Shown here piece by piece: positions 34,055 to 43,213 of a DNA stretch of 64,000 nt. The notes beneath the pieces are model-generated. The model ran no database searches, had not been told where the DNA came from, and saw nothing but the letters and a program-made list of their open reading frames with translations. The DNA is taken from positions 62,001-126,000 of the forward strand of contig DATLQU010000037.1 in NCBI GenBank assembly GCA_035535015.1. The letters run 5' to 3'. The DNA comes from Palsa-661 sp035535015 (GTDB taxonomy: Bacteria; Actinomycetota; Acidimicrobiia; Acidimicrobiales; UBA8190). Position 1 is the stretch's first letter. Each line of letters opens with the position of its first letter. The position numbers were made by a program, and so were the translations under genes.

Positions 34055-35190
34055 GCGCCCGTTCCGAGGCCGATCATCTCCGCCACCCGGGCCCGGTGGA
34101 CCGCTCCCGTCCCGAACATGGCCGCCGTCGCCTTCACCCGCTTCACATACATGTGCATGTCGTGCTCCCAGGTGTAGCCGATCCCCCCCAGACACTGGAT
34201 GCCTTCTTGGGCGATCAGTCGTTGGCAGTCGGCCACGCTGGCCTTGGCCGTGGCGATGGCCAGGGGGCGCCGCTCGTCGTCCTCGGCCACGGTGAGCGCC
34301 GCGAAGTACGTGGTGGCCCGGGCCGACTCGAGGGCCACGAACATGTTGGCCAGCTTGTGCTTGATGGCCTGGAAGGAACCGATCTTCACGCCGAACTGCT
34401 CCCGTTCGCCCACGTAGGTGTGGACGATGTCGAAGATGGCCTGACAGGTACCAACCATCTCGGCCGCCACCGCCGCCGTGGCCTCGTCCACCACCCGGCG
34501 CAGGACGGCGCCGGCCGTCCCCGGCTCACCGAGGACGCGGTCGTCCTCCACGGTGACGGCGTCGAGGACGACCGCCGCGTACTGCCGGCTGGCGTCGATG
34601 TCCTCGAGCGGCCGGGACCGCAGCGCCGACTGGGGCACCACGAAGAGGCCGATGCCCTTGTCGCCGGTGGTGTCGGGCAGGCGGGCGGCGACCACCAATT
34701 CGTCGGCCCGGGCGCCGTCGAAGACGAAGCGCTTCTCGCCCGTGAGCACCCAGCCCCGGCCCTGGCGCACGGCGGTGGTGGCCACGTCGGCCACGTCCCA
34801 TGATCCCGACGGCTCGGCCACGGCCAGGCTGCCCACGATGCCGTCACGGGCCACGGCGCCGAGGAAGCGTTGGCGTTGTTGGGCGTTGCCGGCGGTGCGG
34901 ACGGCGGGGACGAACTGGGTGGCGGTGGCCAGGAAGGGCGCCGGGGCGAGGACACGGCCCAGCTCTTCGGCCACCACGGCCAGCTCCACGAAACCGAGGC
35001 CGATGCCACCGTTGTCCTCGGGTACCGTGAGAGCCGGCCAGTCGAGCTCGACCATGCGGGTCCAGAGTTCCTCGGTGCCCTGGCCCTGCTCGATGACCCG
35101 CCGGACGAGCGACGGCGGGCACTCACGCTCGAGCACGGCGCGCACCGAGCTCTGCAACTCGCGCTGGTCGTCGGTCAGTTCCAGGTCCAT
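34051..35190 (-). CDS. Acyl-CoA dehydrogenase (heteromeric FadE type)
   Basis: 379 residues. The C-terminal IQCLGGIGYTWEHDMHMYVK, with its catalytic Glu position, is typical of the FadE subunits that form alpha2-beta2 dehydrogenases on steroid-type CoA esters in actinobacteria. AVAEPSGSWDVADV replaces the usual TEPxAGSD FAD motif. A partner subunit is not next to it, so it may pair with another FadE or act alone. It starts 18 nt after the ADP-forming synthetase. Confidence 0.88.
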   Translation of the reverse strand: MDLELTDDQRELQSSVRAVLERECPPSLVRRVIEQGQGTEELWTRMVELDWPALTVPEDNGGIGLGFVELAVVAEELGRVLAPAPFLATATQFVPAVRTAGNAQQRQRFLGAVARDGIVGSLAVAEPSGSWDVADVATTAVRQGRGWVLTGEKRFVFDGARADELVVAARLPDTTGDKGIGLFVVPQSALRSRPLEDIDASRQYAAVVLDAVTVEDDRVLGEPGTAGAVLRRVVDEATAAVAAEMVGTCQAIFDIVHTYVGEREQFGVKIGSFQAIKHKLANMFVALESARATTYFAALTVAEDDERRPLAIATAKASVADCQRLIAQEGIQCLGGIGYTWEHDMHMYVKRVKATAAMFGTGAVHRARVAEMIGLGTGA

Positions 35191-35208
35191 GCCGGCGACG
35201 CCGTCGGC

Positions 35209-37311
35209 CTAGGGAGCGGCGGTGACGACGAGGGAATCGACGGCCACCGCCCCCCGTTGTTGGACCACGACCGGGTTCAGGTCGAGCTCGGACAGGCGCT
35301 CCCCGCAGGCCGAGGCCAGGCGGGCCACGGCCAGGATCACGTCGACCAGCGCCTTGACGTCGGCCCGGGGCTGGCCCCGTGCCCCCTGGAGCAACGCGTA
35401 GCCGGCCAGTGACTTCACCATCTCTTGCGCGTCGCGGCGGTCGAGCGGGAGCGGCCGCACGGTCACGTCCTTCAGGACCTCGGCGAAGACTCCCCCCGTC
35501 CCCACCAGGACGGCAGGCCCGAAGACGGGGTCACGGGTGACGCCCACGATCATCTCGACGCCGCCCACCACCTGCTGTTGGATCTGGACGCCCTCGATCC
35601 GGGCCTTGGGCTTGGCCTTGGTGGCGCGCGCCACCAGTTCGCCATGGACGGTGCCGGCCTGGCCGGCGCTGTCCACCCCCAGCTTCACCAGGCCGGCGTC
35701 GGACTTGTGGGGGAAGTCGGGCGACGCCAGCTTCATGACCACCGGGAAGCCGATCCCCTTGGCCAGACGGCCCGCCTCGGCCGCCGTGTGGGCCAGGCCC
35801 TCCCCGGCCAGGGGTATGGCGAAGGCGAGGAGCAGACGGCGCGCCGCGTCGGCGCCGAGGGGGCCGCTCGTGCCGGTGACCTCGGCCAGCACCTCGACGG
35901 CGGCGGGAGGAAGCTTGGTGGACATCGCCTTACGTGTCCGGAAGTGCGCCGACGCCTCTTCGTAGCGGGCGAAGTTGCGGAGGGCGCCAAAACAGTTGCG
36001 GAAGGACCGGAACATGGGGATACCGGCGTCGACCAGAGTGCGGAATCCCTTCTCGTCGGTCTTGAACGAGTTCCAGGTGACCACCACGGGCTTGGACAGG
36101 GCGTCGGCGAAAGCCACGATGTCGTCGGCGAAACGGTCGGTGAGCCGGCCGAGGGCTCCGGTGAGCCCGATGACGATGACATCGACGTTCGGATCGGCGC
36201 AGATGAGGTCGAAGACACGCTTGCGGTCCTCGATGGGGTTGGTCACGAGGAACTGGGCACCGTTGTCGACGGGGTTGTCCACGGTGAGATAGTCGGGGAT
36301 CATCTCGCGCAGCGCCTCGCGCGTCTTGGTGTCCAAGATGGGCACGGGGACGCCGCTCGCCTCTGCCACTTCGGCCATGAGCGTCCCCGACCCGCCCGAG
36401 ATGGAATAGAGACAGCAGTTGGGACCGGTGCCGGCCGGCAACTTGGCGAAGAGGGCGGCGGTTTCGAGCAGCTCGTCGAGGTCGCCCACCCGGACCACCC
36501 CGTACTGGCGGAACAGACCGTCGACCACGGCGTCGGAGCCGGCCAGGTGACCGGTGTGGGAACTGGCCATCCGGGTTCCCGCCGAGGTGGCACCCATCTT
36601 GAGCGCCACCACCGGCTTGCGCTGGGCGTTGGCCGCCTCCAGGGCCCGGCGCAGCCTGGGCGGGTCCTTGAATCCCTCGAAGTAGCCGGCGATGACCTGG
36701 GTGTCGGTGTCGTAGGCGTAGTACTCGATGAAATCGGCCGCTTCGAGATCGAGCTCGTTGCCGGTGGGGACCCAACGAGAGAAGGCGATGCCGAATTCCG
36801 TGCCCTGGACGAGCGGGCGGCCCTGGTGGCCGCTCTGGGTCACGAGGCCGATACGGCCCCCCCGGCGGGTCGGCGGTTCGGGGAGGACCTCGAACGCGTT
36901 GGTGTTGGTGTTGGGACCGAAGACCCGGATGCCGTAGCGGGCGGCCATCTCGCCCACCTCGCGTTCGAGCGCCGCTCCCTTCTCACCCACTTCGGAGAAG
37001 CCGGCGGTGAAGATGAGGACGTAGGGCACGCCGTGCTTGCCGCACTCCTCCACCACCTTGGCCACCAACCGGGTACCGACATTGATGACGGCCAGGGTGA
37101 TCTCGGCCGGGATGTCGGTGACGTGTTCGTAGACGGGGATGTCGCCGATCTGGCCGCCCTTGGCGTTCACCAGGTACCAGCTCTCACCCCAGCGCTCGGC
37201 GTGGGTGCGCCGCACGCGGTCGGGATCGGCGTTGCGGTTGACCGACCCGATGAGGGCGACGGCCTTCGGGTGGAAGAACTCCTCGAGATCGGTCCTCTGT
37301 TGCGCCACCAA
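35209..37311 (-). CDS. ADP-forming acyl-CoA synthetase (fused alpha and beta domains)
   Basis: 700 residues. The CoA-binding domain starts HPKAVALIGSVNRNADP, a succinyl-CoA-synthetase-like domain holds the phosphohistidine context SSHTGHLAGSD (about residue 255), and the C-terminal ATP-grasp domain includes GFPVVMKLASPDFPHKSDAG. The family makes or splits acyl-CoA with ADP/ATP through a phosphohistidine. As the first gene of the six-gene operon, it probably activates the pathway acid. Upstream, 233 bp carry no gene but a TGAC-N6-GTCA element. Confidence 0.9.
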   Translation of the reverse strand: MVAQQRTDLEEFFHPKAVALIGSVNRNADPDRVRRTHAERWGESWYLVNAKGGQIGDIPVYEHVTDIPAEITLAVINVGTRLVAKVVEECGKHGVPYVLIFTAGFSEVGEKGAALEREVGEMAARYGIRVFGPNTNTNAFEVLPEPPTRRGGRIGLVTQSGHQGRPLVQGTEFGIAFSRWVPTGNELDLEAADFIEYYAYDTDTQVIAGYFEGFKDPPRLRRALEAANAQRKPVVALKMGATSAGTRMASSHTGHLAGSDAVVDGLFRQYGVVRVGDLDELLETAALFAKLPAGTGPNCCLYSISGGSGTLMAEVAEASGVPVPILDTKTREALREMIPDYLTVDNPVDNGAQFLVTNPIEDRKRVFDLICADPNVDVIVIGLTGALGRLTDRFADDIVAFADALSKPVVVTWNSFKTDEKGFRTLVDAGIPMFRSFRNCFGALRNFARYEEASAHFRTRKAMSTKLPPAAVEVLAEVTGTSGPLGADAARRLLLAFAIPLAGEGLAHTAAEAGRLAKGIGFPVVMKLASPDFPHKSDAGLVKLGVDSAGQAGTVHGELVARATKAKPKARIEGVQIQQQVVGGVEMIVGVTRDPVFGPAVLVGTGGVFAEVLKDVTVRPLPLDRRDAQEMVKSLAGYALLQGARGQPRADVKALVDVILAVARLASACGERLSELDLNPVVVQQRGAVAVDSLVVTAAP

Positions 37312-37407
37312 GGTCTCCTCCCCCGTCGATGCCCGCCGCCCCCGGATGTGGGCAGACCGAGATTGTGCAGTGTGCGGCGGTCAGCCGCCCGGACGCCGGC
37401 CCAAACA

Positions 37408-37421
37408 TGACGCCGACGTCA
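37408..37421. promoter_or_regulatory. TGAC-N6-GTCA element upstream of ADP-forming synthetase operon
   Basis: TGACGCCGACGTCA lies 97 bp before the start codon of the gene at 37311, in the 233-bp space between it and the MFS gene. The rest of the space contains a 12-bp duplicated CGGCGGCACCGA stretch (about 37480-37505) and two CCTACTTAGA copies near the MFS stop; I see no gene in it. Confidence 0.5.
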
Positions 37422-37544
37422 GCTTTTCCAGCAGTGTATGTCAGGAGACGCAGGCACAGAGACGTCGACGCAGGGCCCCGACGGCGGCACCGACGGCGGC
37501 ACCGACGGCCCCGGACCGGCGCCTACTTAGAATCCGGGGCCTAC

Positions 37545-39131
37545 TTAGAGAACGGGAGCGGACTGTTCGGCGGGACCGGCGACGGGGCTCTCGGCGGCGG
37601 AGTAACTCGGCACGAAGTCGCGCTGGCGGACCAGGCCGTAGGCGCAGACGGACCCGACCGACGCCACCACCACGCCGATGAGCATCAGGTGGTCGAGGGT
37701 GCTGGCGAAGCCGACCCGGTAGGCGTGCAGGAGCGCGGTCCGGGCCGGCGCCGAGGGCAGTGACGCCGCCGCCTGGCGGACGCCGCCTCCGGCCAGGGCG
37801 TCCTTCAGGACGGCCCCGCCCCGGGCCAGCAGTTCGCGCCCCGGGGCCGTGGTGGCCAACGCCGCCGAGGTGGAGTGCTGGATCTGGCTCTGGAACACGG
37901 CCCCCAGGCCGGCGATGCCGGTGGCGATACCGACCTGGCGGAAGGTGTTGTTCGATCCCGAGGCCATGCCGCTGCGTTCGGGGGGCACGACGCTCACGGC
38001 CGATGAGGCGAGCACCGGATTGACCATGCCGATGCCGATGCCGGTGACGATGAAGCCGGGGACGAGGACCGTCCAGCCCGAGGTGGTGTGGATGAACGAC
38101 ATGAGCAGCAGGCCGACGGCCACGAACAGCAGGCCCGTGCCGAGGAGATAGCGGGCCTGGAGACGCACGCTCAACTTCCCGGCGATGGGGGCCACCACGA
38201 ACGAGATCAGGGTGATGGGCAGGAACCGGAGCCCGGCGGCGAACGGTCCGTAGCCGAGGTCGTCCTGCATGAAGAGGGTGAGGTACAGGAACATGGCGAA
38301 GATCGACGCCGAGAGGGTGAGGGCCACGATCGACGCCCCCACCATGGCCGGACGGCGGAACAGGGTGAGATCGAGCATGGGGTCGGCCTGGCGCCATTCG
38401 GCCAGCACGAACACCACCAGTAAGACGACCGAGCCGGCGAGGCCACCCACGATCCGGCTGCTACCCCAGCCGTCGGAATTGCCCCGCACCAGGGCCAGGA
38501 CGAGCAGGAAGAGCGAGGCGGAGAAGGAGACGAACCCGACCCAGTCGATGCGGCGCTGGAAATGCTCCCTGGACGCCTCCACCCGGGTCAGGGTCAGCGC
38601 GATGGCCACGACGCCCACCGGCACGTTGACGAAGAAGATCCAGCGCCAACCGATCCCGCTGGTGATGGCCCCGCCGATGAGGGGGCCGACGGCCACGGCG
38701 GCGCCGATGACGGCGCCGTAGATCCCGAAGGCGGTTCCCCGCTCGCGGCCCTGGAAGGCGGCGGCGATCAGAGCCAGCGAGGTGGCGAACATGATGGCCC
38801 CGCCGACCCCCTGGGCCCCCCGGGCCAGGTTGAGCACGAGTGACGAGGTGGAGAGGCCGCAGAGCAGCGACGAGACGGTGAAGACACCGAGTCCGACGGC
38901 GAAGACGCCTCGGCGTCCGACCATGTCGCCCACCACGCCGGCGGTGAGCAGGAAGGCGGCCAGGGTCAGCGAATAGGCGTCGACGACCCATTGCAGGTCG
39001 CTGAAGCTGGCGTGCAGGGAACGCTGGATGTCGGGAAGGGCGACGTTCACCACGGTGATGTCGAGGAGAAGCATGAAGGTGGCCGTGCACACGGCGATGA
39101 GGGTCCACCATTTGCGATCGAGCGCTGGCAT
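37545..39131 (-). CDS. MFS transporter, DHA2 (EmrB/QacA) family, 14 membrane helices
   Basis: 528-residue proton-driven exporter. The N-terminal helix carries the D-ITVVNVALPDIQ motif and WVVDAYSLTLAAFLL, and LTAGVVGDMVGRRGVF is the loop 2-3 motif A. About 14 hydrophobic helices are visible. ATG at 39131 has AGGAGG 8 nt upstream. Substrates of this family are usually hydrophobic drugs or metabolites. Two TGACCGGTC palindromic sites in its promoter suggest repression by a local regulator that is not adjacent. Confidence 0.92.
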   Translation of the reverse strand: MPALDRKWWTLIAVCTATFMLLLDITVVNVALPDIQRSLHASFSDLQWVVDAYSLTLAAFLLTAGVVGDMVGRRGVFAVGLGVFTVSSLLCGLSTSSLVLNLARGAQGVGGAIMFATSLALIAAAFQGRERGTAFGIYGAVIGAAVAVGPLIGGAITSGIGWRWIFFVNVPVGVVAIALTLTRVEASREHFQRRIDWVGFVSFSASLFLLVLALVRGNSDGWGSSRIVGGLAGSVVLLVVFVLAEWRQADPMLDLTLFRRPAMVGASIVALTLSASIFAMFLYLTLFMQDDLGYGPFAAGLRFLPITLISFVVAPIAGKLSVRLQARYLLGTGLLFVAVGLLLMSFIHTTSGWTVLVPGFIVTGIGIGMVNPVLASSAVSVVPPERSGMASGSNNTFRQVGIATGIAGLGAVFQSQIQHSTSAALATTAPGRELLARGGAVLKDALAGGGVRQAAASLPSAPARTALLHAYRVGFASTLDHLMLIGVVVASVGSVCAYGLVRQRDFVPSYSAAESPVAGPAEQSAPVL

Positions 39132-39179
39132 GTCCCGGGCCTCCTCGAATTCTCTCCGGCGTATGGTCTGAACCGCCCC

Positions 39180-39207
39180 TGACCGGTCAAAGCCCTCTGA
39201 CCGGTCG
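39180..39207. promoter_or_regulatory. Two tandem TGACCGGTCA-type operators upstream of MFS gene
   Basis: TGACCGGTCA (39180-39189, perfect 10-bp palindrome) and TGACCGGTCG (39198-39207) are 18 bp apart, 49-76 bp before the MFS start. On the minus strand TTGACC of the proximal copy could be a -35 box, so a protein bound here would block transcription. Confidence 0.55.
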
Positions 39208-39243
39208 AAGAGAGTTAACCAGCGTGGCGGTCGGGTCCGTGCA

Positions 39244-39260
39244 GGCCCCGCCTGGGGGCC
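39244..39260. terminator. GC-rich hairpin after the beta-propeller-like gene
   Basis: GGCCCC and GGGGCC flank a 5-nt loop just downstream of the gene ending at 39267. No T-run is present; weak candidate. Confidence 0.3.
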
Positions 39261-39266
39261 CGCCGA

Positions 39267-40532
39267 TCAGGCCGAGACGACCGCCAGGCGGCTGACCGTG
39301 GTGAACGAACAGGTGTAGAAATCGCGACCGAAGCCCGGCGCCGGGAAGAGCACCGATTGGACCGGGCTGCCGGTATCGGCGCGGGCCCGTTCCCTGCCTG
39401 TGGTGATGTCGAGGATCAGCGCCTGTTCGGCGTTGCGTTCCGGGTCGTGGTCACCGGTGAGTAGCTCACCGGTGTCGGCAAAGAGCAGGAGATGGCTGGC
39501 GTGGTTCTGCCGGCGCGACCAGGCCGGCGTGCAGTGGCCGTCGGCGCCGATGCCGAAGCCGACCAGGACGCCGTTGCCGCTGTCGTAGGCGACAGCCATC
39601 CGGCGCTCGGCGTCGAGGACCGGCGGATTGGCCACGAGGCCGCCGGGAAGACCGCAGACCTCCGTCGTCGTCACCGCCGCCGAGGCCAGATCGACGCGGA
39701 CGAGGTGGAGCGGTGCCGAGGACACCCCGTGTCCCCGCAAGGTCCCGGAGTAACGCTCGGATCCGTCGCCGTCGTCGAGGAACCAGGCGGCACCGTCCTC
39801 GAGGACGCAGTCCCATCCGTAGGTCTGACCCTCGAGAGTCCGGTAGGGGGCGCGGAAATCGTCGTCGAGGCACAGCGACGTGCCGTCCCAGTGGACGCGC
39901 AACAGGCTGGTGTCACCCACGGCGTAGACGGCGTTCCCGTCGGTCGACAACCGGGCCACCGAGGGCTCGGGCAACTCCAGCCGGGCGGCGATCCCGAGGT
40001 GCTCAGGGTCGAGGACGAGGAGCTCCGAGCGGCGCCGGTCGGCGGCGGCGATGGGCACGCCGGGCCGGGAGCCGGCGAAGTCCTTGGTCACGAGGTAACC
40101 GTCGGGCAGGAGAACGAAGCTGTTGTACGGAAGCGACCGGGGAAGCCGTCGGCTGGCCAGCACCTGCAGGTCGTCGTCCAGGCGGTGGGCGTGCTCGCCG
40201 AAGACCACGTAGAGCGATCCGTTTCCGTGGGCGGCCAGACCGCCCGGCCAGACCGGGCCCCCGGGCAGCTCGGGCGAGCTGGCCTGCGGTTCGAGCGAAT
40301 GCGGGTCGATGCGCTCGACCAGGGCGAAGGCTCCGTCACCAGCACTGTGACGGAGCAGGAAGACCTCTCCCGGCCGGCGCAGGACGACCATGGTGACGAG
40401 TGGCGCCAGCCGGTGGGTGACTTCGAGGCGGTCGCCGGGGCCGATCCCGGGTCCGGCGCCGGTGCGGGGCATCTGGCGGCGGGTGGGACCCCCGTCCTCG
40501 CCGGGCCAGGCACTGGGCCAGTAGGCGGTCAC
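39267..40532 (-). CDS. Hypothetical beta-propeller-like protein
   Basis: 421 residues without signal peptide or membrane segment. It shows repeated short strands with Asp/Gly turns (VVLRRPGEVFLLRHSAGDG, LYVVFGEHAHRLDDDLQVL, VYAVGDTSLLRVHWDG, AWFLDDGDGSERYSG), the spacing expected for a propeller of six or seven blades. I do not recognise a family; it could be a lactonase- or arylsulfotransferase-like fold. GTG at 40532 lies 13 nt after the sulfatase stop, so a role in sulfate ester handling is possible but unproven. Confidence 0.65.
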   Translation of the reverse strand: MTAYWPSAWPGEDGGPTRRQMPRTGAGPGIGPGDRLEVTHRLAPLVTMVVLRRPGEVFLLRHSAGDGAFALVERIDPHSLEPQASSPELPGGPVWPGGLAAHGNGSLYVVFGEHAHRLDDDLQVLASRRLPRSLPYNSFVLLPDGYLVTKDFAGSRPGVPIAAADRRRSELLVLDPEHLGIAARLELPEPSVARLSTDGNAVYAVGDTSLLRVHWDGTSLCLDDDFRAPYRTLEGQTYGWDCVLEDGAAWFLDDGDGSERYSGTLRGHGVSSAPLHLVRVDLASAAVTTTEVCGLPGGLVANPPVLDAERRMAVAYDSGNGVLVGFGIGADGHCTPAWSRRQNHASHLLLFADTGELLTGDHDPERNAEQALILDITTGRERARADTGSPVQSVLFPAPGFGRDFYTCSFTTVSRLAVVSA

Positions 40533-40545
40533 GGCCCGACGCCGG

Positions 40546-42090
40546 TCAGACCGGCGCCTCGAGGAGCAGGCGGGGCTGGTGCACCGGCGACTGGTGGTCC
40601 CACAGATCGGCCAGGAGGTCGTCGCGCCGAGCCCGGCGCGACGGATCGTCCCAAAGATTGTCCTGCTCGAGCGGGTCGTCCCCGAGGTCGTAGAGCTCGC
40701 CTTCGGTGCCGTCATGGACGGCCCCCGGCCGGTAGGCACTCAAGACCCAGTCATCGCGCATGATCGTGCGGATATGGACGTCGACGCCGAAGAGCTCGCT
40801 GTCCCACTCGGTGAGCACGCGCTCGAAACGGCGGCGCTCGGCGTCGGGATCGTCGGTGGGGAGCCTCGAGCCCTGCATCCAGGTCTGGGCGTCCAGGCCG
40901 GCGATGGCGCAGAACGTCGGGGCCAGGTCGACGAGACCGACCGGCTTCGTGACCACGGCGGGCACGATGGCGGCCGACGGTGCCGGTCGCCAGACGAGAG
41001 GTAGGCGCATGAGCGCGTCGACGTGGTACGGGCCCTTGAAGAGCAGCCCGAAGTCCCCCTGCAGCTCGCCGTGGTCGGTGGTGAAGATGACATCGACATC
41101 GTCACCCCAGCCCCGCTCGCTGATGTGGCCGAGGACCCGGCCGAGGGCCTCGTCGATCAACTCGCACTCCACGGCGTTGCGGGCGTTGACTTCGCGGACC
41201 TGGTCGGCCGTGAGGGTGGCCGGCACCCAGTCGGCCGGGGCTTCGTAGTTCGACACCAGCGTGCCGTCGTACCACTGCCGCCAGTGGCGGGGCTTGGCGT
41301 CGAGGATCCGCTCGCGGTCCTCGGCCCGCTCGGGATATCCCGCCGGCAGGGGCACCTCGCGCCAGTCGATCCGGTGCATCTCGGACTCGGGGGGATCCCA
41401 GGGATGATGGGGATCGGGGAAGCTCATCCAGGTGAACCAGTCGTCGTCGTCGGCCAGCGAATCGAGCCAGGCGACAGTGCGGTCGGCCACCCAGTCCGTG
41501 TGGTACCAGCCCCTTTCCACCGGATTGGCCTTGACCTGTGGCGCCCCGGAGTCACCCCCGCCCTGGGCGTTCACCTGTAACGAGGCGTCGAGGGTGGGGT
41601 AGAAACCGGCCAGAGCCTCGGGGTGTTCGGCCATGAGCCAGCGCGCGTAATGGAGCGGTCCCATGGCCCCGTGGGTGGCGAACTCGAGGTGCTCGAAACC
41701 CCGGTGCAGGCCCCCCGCCGGCTCGGTTCCGGTGGTGGCCAACGCGTTCTCGGGAAAACGGAGGAACGGGTCGAGGAAGGGCTCGAAGTGGGCCTTGCCG
41801 ACGAGGGCCGTGCGGTAGCCGGCGTCGTGGAGTGTGGCCGCCACCGACGGGGCATCGAGGGGCAGCGGGACACCGTTCATCCAGACGCCGTGGGTGGTCG
41901 GGTACTGGCCGGTGACGATGGTGGCGCGCGAGGGCATGCACACCACCGACTGCGGGTGGGCCCGCTCGTAACGGATGCCGGTGGCGGCCAGACCGTCGAC
42001 CACCGGGGTCCGGGCCAGGGTGCCGCCGTTGCAGCCGAGGGTGTCGTAGCGCTGCTGATCGGTGGTGACGAAGAGGATCTTGCGGCCCAT
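40546..42090 (-). CDS. Type I sulfatase / alkaline-phosphatase superfamily hydrolase
   Basis: 514 residues, apparently cytoplasmic. KILFVTTDQQRYDTLG provides the first metal aspartates. Cys51 in VVCMPSRAT is the CxPSR site converted to formylglycine. Further metal residues are in FTTDHGELQGD and FKGPYHVDALMRLP. The LVGKAHFEP and FPDPHHPWDP segments are typical of sulfatases and phosphonate monoester hydrolases. No formylglycine-generating enzyme is in the window. It starts 2 nt after the SRPBCC gene. Confidence 0.9.
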   Translation of the reverse strand: MGRKILFVTTDQQRYDTLGCNGGTLARTPVVDGLAATGIRYERAHPQSVVCMPSRATIVTGQYPTTHGVWMNGVPLPLDAPSVAATLHDAGYRTALVGKAHFEPFLDPFLRFPENALATTGTEPAGGLHRGFEHLEFATHGAMGPLHYARWLMAEHPEALAGFYPTLDASLQVNAQGGGDSGAPQVKANPVERGWYHTDWVADRTVAWLDSLADDDDWFTWMSFPDPHHPWDPPESEMHRIDWREVPLPAGYPERAEDRERILDAKPRHWRQWYDGTLVSNYEAPADWVPATLTADQVREVNARNAVECELIDEALGRVLGHISERGWGDDVDVIFTTDHGELQGDFGLLFKGPYHVDALMRLPLVWRPAPSAAIVPAVVTKPVGLVDLAPTFCAIAGLDAQTWMQGSRLPTDDPDAERRRFERVLTEWDSELFGVDVHIRTIMRDDWVLSAYRPGAVHDGTEGELYDLGDDPLEQDNLWDDPSRRARRDDLLADLWDHQSPVHQPRLLLEAPV

Positions 42091-42092
42091 GG

Positions 42093-42524
42093 TCAGGTCT
42101 TTCCTTCCAACAGGTGCCCTTCCAACAGGTGTCGGAGGTGCTCGAGCGCGTTACCGGCGGCGCCGGCCAGGATGAGAGCCATGCTGGCCGGATCGGCGTC
42201 CACCGAATAGACGGCCAGGCTGGTGCCGTCGCCGAGATCGAGGATGTCGAGGGTGGAGAGGTGCTGGCGGACGATCGGCGCCGTGATGCGGTACTGGAAA
42301 CGCCGCTGCAACGGATCGTGGGTGACGATCTCCTCGGGCATGGCGATGCCGCTGGCCGTGGTGACGACGCGGGTCGTCCCGTCGATCGTGCAGGCCACAA
42401 TGCCGGGGAACCACTCGGCGATCCGGGCCGGATCCCCGGCCAGGGCCCAGACACGGGCGGCGGGCACGGCCATGTGGACGTAGCGCCGGAGGCTTCCCCG
42501 GCCGGCCGTCACCGACCCGGTCAC
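42093..42524 (-). CDS. SRPBCC (START/Bet v1-like) family protein
   Basis: 143 residues with the helix-grip fold: YVHMAVPAARVWALAGDPAR at the N-terminus, LQRRFQYRITAPIVRQHLST in the middle, and a long C-terminal helix (SMALILAGAAGNALEHLRHL). Such proteins bind hydrophobic ligands or act as polyketide-type cyclases. GTG at 42524 is preferred because GGAGGG lies 7 nt upstream; GTG at 42539 is the alternative. The 3' end carries a direct repeat that encodes LLEG twice. Confidence 0.8.
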   Translation of the reverse strand: MTGSVTAGRGSLRRYVHMAVPAARVWALAGDPARIAEWFPGIVACTIDGTTRVVTTASGIAMPEEIVTHDPLQRRFQYRITAPIVRQHLSTLDILDLGDGTSLAVYSVDADPASMALILAGAAGNALEHLRHLLEGHLLEGKT

Positions 42525-42576
42525 GCCATCGCCCTCCACCGGCCCAGCGGTGCGGTGTCCCGATGCGCCATCGGGC

Positions 42577-43143
42577 TCACGAGGTCATGCCGCCCAGGCC
42601 GACCAGGCCCCGGGCCAGTTCGATCTCGCCCATGTGTCGCAGGCCGTGCTGGTAGAGCCAGCACTCCAGGGCGTCGAGGACGGTGAGGCCGTCGGGTCCG
42701 GCCACCCGGGCGCTGTAGGTACTGGCGATCTGCTCCGGGAACGGACGGGTGATGACGACCCGAGAGAGCTCGGCCGGATCGAGCCCGGCCAGGTAGGCCT
42801 CGGTCCGATCGAAGACGGCGCGCTGATAGGCCCGGAAGGCGTCGTAGTCGCCGATGCGCTGGTTCTCCATCTCCCCGACGGTGCGGTGCTTGCCGTGGTC
42901 GGCCACACCCATCTTCACCCTGTCCTGGACGGCGTCGTCCCACAGAGGGGGCACGCCGGTGATCAACAGGAACGAGGCGTCCTCCATGTTCGTGTAGTGG
43001 AACAGGGAGAAGGCAATGGGTAGCACACCGGGACGCTCGAAATGGTTGACGTGCTCCAGATCCATGGAGTCGACGGCCTGGTGGTAGAGCGAGTGCATGG
43101 CCGCCATCCGGCGCCGGAGCGAATCCAGGGTGAGCTCGGTCAT
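42577..43143 (-). CDS. DinB-family four-helix protein (putative thiol S-transferase)
   Basis: 188 residues. MTELTLDSLRRRMAAMHSLY, the SLFHYTNMEDASFL helix and the late WLYQHGLRHMGEIE helix place the His residues as in DinB/YfiT-type metal proteins. In actinobacteria several members of this superfamily use mycothiol as cosubstrate. The adjacent upstream gene is the mycothiol ligase, which makes that role attractive, but it is inference. It is separated from the ligase gene by 70 nt. Confidence 0.75.
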   Translation of the reverse strand: MTELTLDSLRRRMAAMHSLYHQAVDSMDLEHVNHFERPGVLPIAFSLFHYTNMEDASFLLITGVPPLWDDAVQDRVKMGVADHGKHRTVGEMENQRIGDYDAFRAYQRAVFDRTEAYLAGLDPAELSRVVITRPFPEQIASTYSARVAGPDGLTVLDALECWLYQHGLRHMGEIELARGLVGLGGMTS

Positions 43144-43213
43144 GATCTCCTGCCTTGTCTGGCCCGACCGCCACCATAGGAGACGGGCCGGAGGGTGTGA
43201 CCCGGCAGACAGG

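Noticed and set aside
37441..37544. Small Arg-rich frames downstream of the MFS gene
   Set aside because: They come from the tandem CGGCGGCACCGA sequence and have no coding character.
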